Below, piece after piece: positions 5,585 through 10,895 of a stretch of 10,895 nt of DNA. The translations under genes were made by a program, and so were the position numbers. Source of the DNA: JACKCP01 sp050253255 (GTDB taxonomy: Bacteria > Desulfobacterota > Desulfobacteria > Desulfobacterales > JACKCP01); contig JBFWJK010000121.1 of the NCBI GenBank assembly GCA_050253255.1, positions 1 through 10,895 of the forward strand, read 5' to 3'. The stretch's first letter is position 1; the number at the start of each line of letters is the position of its first letter. The notes under the pieces are model-generated. The model did not search any database, was not told the origin of the DNA, and was given only the letters and a program-made list of their open reading frames with translations.

Positions 5585-6415
5585 ATGAGAAAGGTAGCTA
5601 TTTACGGAAAAGGCGGTATCGGTAAATCCACAACAACACAGAATACTGTTGGAGGACTTGTTGAAATGGGACGCAATGTAATGGTTGTTGGATGCGATCC
5701 AAAGGCAGACTCAACAAGACTTCTTCTTGGGGGACTTGCACAGAAATCGGTTCTGGATACTCTCAGGGAAGAGGGAGAGGATGTTGAGCTGGATGATATC
5801 AGACTCAAGGGCTTCAGGACATCGTGGTGTGTGGAATCGGGCGGTCCTGAGCCGGGTGTGGGATGTGCGGGAAGGGGAATTATTACTTCCATCAATATGC
5901 TCGAGTCCCTTGGAGCCTATGAAGAAGAGCAGAACCTTGATTATGTTTTTTATGATGTACTCGGAGACGTTGTATGCGGCGGCTTTGCAATGCCTATCAG
6001 AGATGGAAAGGCAGAGGAGATTTATATTGTCTGCTCAGGTGAGATGATGGCCATGTATGCTGCAAACAATATCTGCAAAGGTATCCTGAAATATGCAACA
6101 TCTGGAAAGGTAAGGCTTGGCGGTCTTATATGCAACTCGAGAAATGTTGACAATGAAAAGGAAATGATAGCCGAGCTTGCCCGTAAAATCGGAACTCAGA
6201 TGATATATTTTGTTCCAAGGGACAATGATGTTCAGAGAGCTGAAATCAACAGAAAAACAGTGATTGAATGGAAACCTGATGCTCCCCAGGCTGATCATTA
6301 CAGAAATCTTGCAAGAGCAATAGATGAAAACAAAATGTTTGTAATTCCAAAGCCTCTTGAAATTGAAGAACTGGAGAAGCTGCTTCTTGACTTCGGTCTG
6401 CTTGAAGTTGCCTGA
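5585..6415 (+). CDS. nifH: Nitrogenase iron protein NifH
   Basis: Dinitrogenase reductase, a homodimeric [4Fe-4S] ATPase that passes electrons to NifDK. The 276-aa product has the P-loop GKGGIGKST (8-16), the switch region CDPKADST (37-44), the cluster ligands Cys94 (GVGCAGRG) and Cys131 (VVCGGFAMP), and Arg97, the residue ADP-ribosylated by DraT in organisms that have it. Starting at 5585 gives the standard N-terminus MRKVAIYGKGG and a GGAG site six bases upstream. An in-frame ATG at 5525 is rejected because it lies upstream of the sigma-54 promoter. The sequence looks like group III (anaerobe) NifH by eye; a tree would settle this. It is the first gene of the rightward operon, with nifI1 64 bp downstream. 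AnfH/VnfH are unlikely, because the neighbouring genes are nifD and nifK without an anfG/vnfG. Confidence 0.98.
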   Translation: MRKVAIYGKGGIGKSTTTQNTVGGLVEMGRNVMVVGCDPKADSTRLLLGGLAQKSVLDTLREEGEDVELDDIRLKGFRTSWCVESGGPEPGVGCAGRGIITSINMLESLGAYEEEQNLDYVFYDVLGDVVCGGFAMPIRDGKAEEIYIVCSGEMMAMYAANNICKGILKYATSGKVRLGGLICNSRNVDNEKEMIAELARKIGTQMIYFVPRDNDVQRAEINRKTVIEWKPDAPQADHYRNLARAIDENKMFVIPKPLEIEELEKLLLDFGLLEVA

Positions 6416-6479
6416 AAAATGAACTGGTGTGGTGACTTTTAAACAGAATATTTAAAAAAAATACAAAGGAGAAATCCAG

Positions 6480-6818
6480 ATGATAATGATAAAGGCCGTT
6501 GTAAGACCGGAAAAATCAAATGAAGTTATGAAATCCCTTTTTGATGCAGGATATCCTGCAGTTACAAAGATAGATGTGGCAGGAAGGGGAAAGCAGAGAG
6601 GTCTGAAGCTTGGAGAGGTTGTTTATGACGAACTTCCAAAGGTGCTTTTAATGGTTGTGGTTCCGGATCTGGACAAGGACTACGTTGTAAAGGCAATCAT
6701 GAGTTCTGCCAAAACAGGATCAAAAGGTTCCTTTGGAGACGGTAAGATTTTTGTGAGTGAAGTGGAAGAAGTCTACACAATCAGCTCAGGAGTTAAGGAA
6801 ACCGAGGAGGCTGCATGA
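6480..6818 (+). CDS. nifI1: Nitrogenase-specific PII-like regulator NifI1
   Basis: PII-family protein (112 aa) that, with NifI2, binds nitrogenase and switches it off in response to ammonium, relieved by 2-oxoglutarate (shown in methanogens). The N-terminus MIMIKAVVRPEKSNEV and the late motif GDGKIFVSEVEEVY (about 87-100) are PII-like. The T-loop region (about 35-53, GRGKQRGLKLGEVVYDE) lacks the YRGAEY uridylylation motif of GlnK, as expected for NifI1. The start at 6480 has AAAGGAG eight bases upstream; a second ATG two codons later is possible. Its stop overlaps the nifI2 start (ATGA), so the two are probably translated together. The position between nifH and nifD is diagnostic. Confidence 0.95.
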   Translation: MIMIKAVVRPEKSNEVMKSLFDAGYPAVTKIDVAGRGKQRGLKLGEVVYDELPKVLLMVVVPDLDKDYVVKAIMSSAKTGSKGSFGDGKIFVSEVEEVYTISSGVKETEEAA

Positions 6819-7216
6819 AAGAGGTAATAGCTGTAATAAGAGCAAACATGATCAACCAGACAAAAAATGCTCTTCTTGAAATGGGATTTCCTGCATTTAC
6901 TGCATGCAAGGCACTTGGAAGGGGAAAAAGATCCGTGGATTTTCAGGTGATTGAAGCTTTGGACAAAAACGGCTCGCTTTCAGAAAATCCTGAGCTGCTT
7001 CCCTCAATAAGCCAGGGAGGACGTCTTATTCCCAAAAGATACCTTAGCATAGTTGTACCTTCGGAAAGAGTAAAGGATCTTGTTGATACAATAATGAAGA
7101 TAAACCGGACAAAGCAGCCCGGAGACGGAAAAATATTTGTGCTTCCGGTAAAAAATGTATTCAGGGTGAGAACCGGCGAAACCGGAGAGGCCGCTCTGGA
7201 TGAAATGGCTGTATAA
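6815..7216 (+). CDS. nifI2: Nitrogenase-specific PII-like regulator NifI2
   Basis: Second NifI protein, 133 aa, partner of NifI1 in a heteromeric complex that binds the MoFe protein and blocks NifH access (family knowledge). It is longer than a standard PII because the T-loop (about 36-75) is extended, with RGKRSVDFQV and ISQGGRLIPKRY, and no Tyr51-type motif. The core signature PGDGKIFVLPVKNVFRVRTGETGEAAL is present across 102-127 in the usual PII form. It overlaps nifI1 by four bases, and nifD follows after 12 bp. Control would be post-translational by effector binding rather than by uridylylation. Confidence 0.95.
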   Translation: MKEVIAVIRANMINQTKNALLEMGFPAFTACKALGRGKRSVDFQVIEALDKNGSLSENPELLPSISQGGRLIPKRYLSIVVPSERVKDLVDTIMKINRTKQPGDGKIFVLPVKNVFRVRTGETGEAALDEMAV

Positions 7217-7228
7217 TCAGGAGGTTTT

Positions 7229-8854
7229 ATGAGTGAAATAATGACCGGGCCAGAAGTTAATCTTGAGTCCTGGGTAGACAATATAATTTCAAAGTATCCG
7301 CCAAAAGTTGCCAAAAAAAGACGCAGGCACATGGTTGTAAGAGAAGATGGCGAGGCAGGCTGTTCACAGACAATTGAAGCCAACACAAGAACAGTTCCCG
7401 GAATAATAACCCAGAGAGGATGCTGTTATGCCGGGTGCAAGGGTGTTGTAATCGGTCCTATCGGAGATATGGTTCATATCACCCACGGCCCTGTCGGATG
7501 CGGATACTATTCATGGCTTACAAGAAGAAACATGTACAAGGCAAGGGATGACAGGAAAAACTATATGTCATACTGCTTTACAACAGATATGCAGGATCAT
7601 GACGTTATTTTCGGAGGAGAGAAAAAACTTGCACAGGCAATAAGAGAAGCTGCACAAATTTTCAAACCTGCTGCAATCTCTGTTCATGCAACCTGTCCTG
7701 TTGGACTGATAGGTGATGATATCCATCAGGTTGCAAAGGATATGGAAAAGGAAACCGGAATCCCAGTAATGGCTTTCAGCTGTGAAGGCTACAAAGGTGT
7801 CAGCCAGTCAGCGGGTCATCATATTGCAAACAACAAGCTTTTTACTTCAGCTGTTGGAAAGGTCGATGAGCCTCAGCCTGAATTTACAATAAATATTCTT
7901 GGTGAATACAATATAGGGGGCGATGCCTGGGAAATTGAAAGGGTATTTGAAAAGTGCGGAATCAAGGTACTTTCAACCTTTTCAGGAAATATGTCCTATT
8001 TTGAAATGGAAAAGGCCCATAATGCAAAGTTCAATCTTGTAATGTGCCACAGATCCATTAACTATCTTGCTGAAATGATGGAGAAAAAATACGGAATTCC
8101 ATGGGCAAAGGTAAACTTTATCGGGCCTGAATCCATGGCAAAAAGCATGAGAAAAGTTGCCGCTTTTTTCAACAATGATGAGCTTACACAAAGAATTGAA
8201 GCAGTTATTGAAGAAGAGGTTGAAAATGCAAAAAAGGGAATAGAACCTTATCTGAAAGGGCTTGAAGGAAAAAGAGTAATGCTTTTTGTGGGCGGATCAA
8301 GGGCTCACCACTATCAGTCTGTTTTCAGAGAGCTTGGAATGGAACCTGTTGTTGCAGGTTATGAATTTGCACACAGGGATGACTATGAAGGAAGACATGT
8401 AATTCCAACAATAAAAGTTGATGCGGACAGTAAAAATATTGAGGAACTCAAGGTTGAGGCTGATCCCGAAAGATATATGCCGGCAATAGACGAAGAGTAC
8501 AGAAAGAGGCTGGAAGAGGAGGGCGTTTTGTCAAATTATGACGGAATGTGGGCTGATATGGGAGGCGGAACTCTCATAATAGACGACATCAGCCATGTGG
8601 AACTTGAAAGGCTTATTCTTGATTTCAGGCCAGACCTCATATGTTCAGGAATAAAAGACAAATATGTGATTGAAAAATTCGGGGTTCCAAGCAAGCAGCT
8701 TCACAATTACGACTATTCAGGGCCATATGCAGGTTTTAAGGGGGCAGTTAATTTTGCAAGGGATATTGACATGCTCATAAACAATCCCGCATGGAAACTT
8801 GCAAGAGCTCCGTGGAAAGACAGGTCTTTTTTAAATGCTTCGCTTAACAGCTGA
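7229..8854 (+). CDS. nifD: Nitrogenase MoFe protein alpha chain NifD
   Basis: Alpha subunit of dinitrogenase, which holds FeMo-cofactor and half of each P-cluster. At 541 aa it is longer than the ~490 aa Azotobacter protein. P-cluster Cys positions are Cys65 (RGCCYAG), Cys91 (HGPVGC) and Cys156 (HATCPVG). FeMo-co ligands are Cys273 (VMCHRS) and His492 (LHNYDYSGPY). Substrate-site residues matching Azotobacter Gln191/His195 are Gln193 and His197 in VSQSAGHH, and Val70 matches Val73. The extra length is an insertion between about residues 388 and 436, similar in place and size to that of Clostridium pasteurianum NifD. Two further cysteines (66, 70) flank the first P-cluster ligand. AGGAGG lies four bases before the ATG. 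nifK follows after 22 bp. Confidence 0.98.
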   Translation: MSEIMTGPEVNLESWVDNIISKYPPKVAKKRRRHMVVREDGEAGCSQTIEANTRTVPGIITQRGCCYAGCKGVVIGPIGDMVHITHGPVGCGYYSWLTRRNMYKARDDRKNYMSYCFTTDMQDHDVIFGGEKKLAQAIREAAQIFKPAAISVHATCPVGLIGDDIHQVAKDMEKETGIPVMAFSCEGYKGVSQSAGHHIANNKLFTSAVGKVDEPQPEFTINILGEYNIGGDAWEIERVFEKCGIKVLSTFSGNMSYFEMEKAHNAKFNLVMCHRSINYLAEMMEKKYGIPWAKVNFIGPESMAKSMRKVAAFFNNDELTQRIEAVIEEEVENAKKGIEPYLKGLEGKRVMLFVGGSRAHHYQSVFRELGMEPVVAGYEFAHRDDYEGRHVIPTIKVDADSKNIEELKVEADPERYMPAIDEEYRKRLEEEGVLSNYDGMWADMGGGTLIIDDISHVELERLILDFRPDLICSGIKDKYVIEKFGVPSKQLHNYDYSGPYAGFKGAVNFARDIDMLINNPAWKLARAPWKDRSFLNASLNS

Positions 8855-8876
8855 ACAATAATCAGGGAGAATTAAA

Positions 8877-10259
8877 ATGCTACACCATACACCCGACGAA
8901 ATATCAGAAAGACATGCTTTAAAGGTCAATCCTGCCAAGACATGTCAGCCGATAGGAGCAATGTATGCAGCTCTTGGAGTTCACGGATGTCTTCCCCACA
9001 GCCACGGAAGTCAGGGGTGCTGCTCATATCACAGAAGTCATCTTACAAGGCATTACAAAGAGCCTGTCATGGCCTCGACAAGCTCTTTTACCGAAGGTGC
9101 TTCGGTATTTGGAGGAGGGCCTAACTTGAGGCAGTCTCTTAAAACCATTTTTCAGGTTTATAATCCCGATATTGTTGCAGTTCATACAACCTGTCTTTCG
9201 GAAACAATAGGAGACGATCTACCTTCAATAATTAAAAGTGCAGTTGAAGACAAGACAGTGCCTGAGGGAAAGCATGTGATTCACTGCAATACTCCGAGTT
9301 ATGTGGGCTCCCATGTTACAGGATATTCCAACATGGCTGCAGGAATAGTTAAATGTCTCTGTGAAAAGGATGAAACAGAGGCAAAAAGAATAAATGTGAT
9401 TCCCGGATTTACAGATCCATCAGACATGAGAAAAATAAAGGGAATGTTAAAGGAAATGAGGGCAGATTTTATAATGTTTCCTGATACATCAGGAGTGCTT
9501 GATACTCCCCAGACTGCAGAATACAAAATGTATCCTGACGGAGGGGCGAAAATAAGCGACATAATGCGTGCAGGCGGATCAAGCCTCAGCCTGTGTCTTG
9601 GGAAATGGTCTTCTGAAGCCGCAGGTGTCGAGCTTGAAAAAAAATGCTCAGTACCGTTCAGGGTTTTAGACCTTCCAATAGGAGTGCTTGCAACTGACAG
9701 GTTTGTTGAGGCTGTTTCCCAGGAACTGGGGCTTCCTGTTCCAAAATCAATAAGGGATGAACGCGGAAAACTTGTTGATATGCTTACTGACTATCAGCAG
9801 TATCTTTACAAAAAGAAAGTGGCTATTTTTGGAGATCCTGACACGGTTATTCCAATGACAGAGTTCCTTTTAAGTGCTGGAATGATGCCAAAGCACATAA
9901 TTACAGGAACTCCTGGCAAGGCCTTTGACAAAAGAATAGATACTCTGATGAAGGAACACGGACATGATTATGAATACAACTGCTCAAATTCTGCTGATCT
10001 TTTTTATCTTCATCAGCTTATTAAAAAGGAACCTGTTGATCTTCTCATTGGAAACACCTACGGCAAATACATTGCGGCAGAGGAAAACATTCCCTTTGTA
10101 AGATTCGGGTTCCCGATTCTTGACAGGGTGGGGCACTCCCATTTTCCAAAGGCAGGATACATGGGAGGAATGCACTTTATTTCAGGAGTGATAAATACCC
10201 TTCTTGATAAGATGGACAGGGAAACTCCGGAAGATATGACAATGGAACTTGTTGCGTAA
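8877..10259 (+). CDS. nifK: Nitrogenase MoFe protein beta chain NifK
   Basis: Beta subunit of dinitrogenase, which completes the P-cluster at the interface with NifD. The 460-aa protein has ligands Cys23 (KTCQPIGA), Cys48 (HGSQGCCSYHR) and Cys106 (HTTCLSETIGDD). Ser141 in TPSYVGSHVTG matches Azotobacter Ser188, the extra ligand of the oxidised P-cluster. It begins about 50 residues later than the Azotobacter beta chain; this short form is the one seen in C. pasteurianum, where the NifD insertion is thought to take the missing space. AGGGAGA lies six bases before the start ATG at 8877. It is followed after 15 bp by the [2Fe-2S] ferredoxin gene. There is no anfG/vnfG gene between nifD and nifK, which supports a Mo enzyme. 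Confidence 0.98.
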   Translation: MLHHTPDEISERHALKVNPAKTCQPIGAMYAALGVHGCLPHSHGSQGCCSYHRSHLTRHYKEPVMASTSSFTEGASVFGGGPNLRQSLKTIFQVYNPDIVAVHTTCLSETIGDDLPSIIKSAVEDKTVPEGKHVIHCNTPSYVGSHVTGYSNMAAGIVKCLCEKDETEAKRINVIPGFTDPSDMRKIKGMLKEMRADFIMFPDTSGVLDTPQTAEYKMYPDGGAKISDIMRAGGSSLSLCLGKWSSEAAGVELEKKCSVPFRVLDLPIGVLATDRFVEAVSQELGLPVPKSIRDERGKLVDMLTDYQQYLYKKKVAIFGDPDTVIPMTEFLLSAGMMPKHIITGTPGKAFDKRIDTLMKEHGHDYEYNCSNSADLFYLHQLIKKEPVDLLIGNTYGKYIAAEENIPFVRFGFPILDRVGHSHFPKAGYMGGMHFISGVINTLLDKMDRETPEDMTMELVA

Positions 10260-10274
10260 AAACCGGAGGATAAG

Positions 10275-10580
10275 ATGAAAAAACCAAAACATCATATATT
10301 TGTCTGTAAAAGTTTCAGAGGTGAAGAAGTAAAGGGGCTTTGTGCAAAACAAAGTCAGGGGGATTTTCTTTCATACATTGATTATGAGATTTCCGACCGG
10401 GGGCTCGATGCAATGGTTACGGCTTCAGGATGTCTTAAAATGTGTGAAAAAGGGCCTGTAATGGTTGTCTATCCTCAGAACTGGTGGTTTGGAAATGTGA
10501 AAAGCGAAGAAGATATTGATGAGATTCTCGATGCTCTTGAAGAGGAAAGACCGGCGGAATCTTTCCTGATCGGAGATTAA
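10275..10580 (+). CDS. Thioredoxin-like [2Fe-2S] ferredoxin of the nif operon
   Basis: Small cytoplasmic electron-transfer protein, 101 aa. The N-terminus PKHHIFVC and the segment SGCLKMCEKGPVMVVYP followed by WWFGNV match the C. pasteurianum-type [2Fe-2S] ferredoxin / Azotobacter Shethna protein I family. Only four cysteines are present (11, 23, 53, 57), spaced C-x11-C-x29-C-x3-C, and they fit the four cluster ligands. The fifth, non-ligand Cys14 of the clostridial protein is Phe here. The acidic C-terminal helix (KSEEDIDEILDALEEE) is usual for the family. The clostridial homologue was reported to interact with the MoFe protein, so placement directly after nifK suggests a nitrogenase-linked redox or protective role (inference). 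GGAGG lies five bases before the ATG. Confidence 0.93.
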   Translation: MKKPKHHIFVCKSFRGEEVKGLCAKQSQGDFLSYIDYEISDRGLDAMVTASGCLKMCEKGPVMVVYPQNWWFGNVKSEEDIDEILDALEEERPAESFLIGD

Positions 10581-10584
10581 AATA

Positions 10585-10642
10585 TTTTGCGGATTTCCCG
10601 CTTGCACAATCCTGGCAGTGCAGCGGGAAATCCCCTGCAAAA
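10585..10642 (+). other. Long imperfect hairpin between ferredoxin gene and nifE
   Basis: The stem pairs TTTTGC (10585-10590) with GCAAAA (10637-10642), then GGATTTCCCGC (10591-10601) with GCGGGAAATCC (10623-10633), then TGCAC (10603-10607) with GTGCA (10618-10622). Bulges are one base (10602) and three bases (10634-10636), with a 10-nt loop: 22 base pairs in all. It is followed by AAGGGGAG, the nifE ribosome site, not a U-run, so it looks like a processing or attenuation element that sets nifE expression relative to nifHDK (inference). Confidence 0.7.
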
Positions 10643-10657
10643 AAGGGGAGAAAAGTT

Positions 10658-10895
10658 ATGACCCTAAGCATACTCAAAGAAAGAAAAGATCAGGTTGTAG
10701 AACGAATAAACGGAAATGAAACTGTTTCATGCAGCAGGGAAAGCCTTGCAGGAGCTGTAAGTCAGAGGGCATGTGTTTTCTGCGGTTCAAGGGTTGTTCT
10801 TTATCCGATAGCGGATGCGCTTCATCTGATTCACGGACCCATAGGCTGTGCTGCATACACCTGGGATATAAGAGGAGCATTATCAAGCGGGCCTG
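10658..10895 (+). CDS. nifE: FeMo-cofactor scaffold NifE, N-terminal part (cut by window edge)
   Basis: NifE pairs with NifN to form the scaffold on which FeMo-cofactor is matured. Only 79 codons are inside the window, starting at an ATG seven bases after GGGGAG. Recognisable features are QRACVFCGSRVVLYPI (36-51) and HGPIGCAAYTWDIRG (59-73), which are typical of NifE and related to the NifD P-cluster loops. Cys39, Cys42 and Cys64 are visible. The N-terminus of about 35 residues is the short NifE kind. It continues the plus-strand operon 77 bp after the ferredoxin gene. A paralogue such as VnfE cannot be fully excluded from the N-terminus alone, but the context favours nifE. Confidence 0.93.
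   Translation, partial: MTLSILKERKDQVVERINGNETVSCSRESLAGAVSQRACVFCGSRVVLYPIADALHLIHGPIGCAAYTWDIRGALSSGP

Noticed and set aside
6943..7386. 147-codon minus-strand reading frame opposite nifI2/nifD
   Set aside because: Antisense shadow of conserved genes, with no family resemblance or ribosome site.
5585..10259. Alternative (Fe-only or V) nitrogenase
   Set aside because: No anfG/vnfG delta-subunit gene between D and K, NifI genes in the nif position, NifE following, and a molybdate transporter nearby all support a Mo enzyme.
1..10895. tRNA/rRNA genes, CRISPR arrays, insertion sequences or phage elements
   Set aside because: No cloverleaf-like sequence, regular repeat-spacer array, transposase or integrase coding region was seen; nearly all sequence outside the 520-bp spacer is assigned to genes.

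Overview
This window is a Mo-dependent nitrogen-fixation locus. It comes from what looks like a strictly anaerobic bacterium of moderate to low GC content, most likely a Desulfobacterota (deltaproteobacterial sulfate-reducer type) or an organism sharing its 'group III' nitrogenase. The lineage clues are: the order nifH-nifI1-nifI2-nifD-nifK, known from methanogens, clostridia and many anaerobic deltaproteobacteria; a NifD with an extra ~50-residue segment; a short NifK without the long N-terminal extension of the Azotobacter type; and a Clostridium pasteurianum-like thioredoxin-fold [2Fe-2S] ferredoxin directly behind nifK. The taxonomic assignment is an inference.

Layout. Two operons diverge from one ~520-bp AT-rich regulatory region (about 5066-5584). 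Leftwards (minus strand): glnK (PII), amtB (ammonium channel), a nifV-type homocitrate synthase, and modA, modB, modC (molybdate ABC importer). Rightwards (plus strand): nifH, nifI1, nifI2, nifD, nifK, a [2Fe-2S] ferredoxin gene, and the first 79 codons of nifE, which runs off the right edge. Genes within each operon are close together (TAATG overlap of modB/modC, ATGA overlap of nifI1/nifI2, otherwise gaps of 12-84 bp).

Function. The plus operon encodes nitrogenase (NifH, NifDK), its nitrogen-responsive PII-like switch (NifI1/NifI2), a probable redox partner and the start of the FeMo-cofactor scaffold NifEN. The minus operon supplies what that enzyme needs: homocitrate (NifV) and molybdate (ModABC) for FeMo-co, together with the ammonium sensor and channel pair GlnK-AmtB. 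It reads as a 'cofactor supply plus nitrogen status' operon opposite the structural genes.

Regulation. Each operon has a good sigma-54 (-24/-12) match at the edge of the shared region: TGGCAT-N5-TTGC in front of nifH, and CTGGCA...TGCA with exact -24/-12 spacing in front of glnK. Between them is a 15-bp inverted-repeat motif (ATACA-N4-TGTAT) in two near-identical copies exactly 130 bp apart, one copy embedded in a three-half-site array. No exact NifA-type TGT-N10-ACA site was found by eye. These repeats are the least explained signal in the window and are candidate operators or enhancers. Several gene junctions also carry long hairpins without U-tracts, which look more like RNA processing or stability elements than terminators.

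The gene content belongs to known families and no wholly new protein system is visible. The interest lies in the regulatory architecture, the domain-reduced ModC, and the grouping of nifV and modABC with glnK-amtB.
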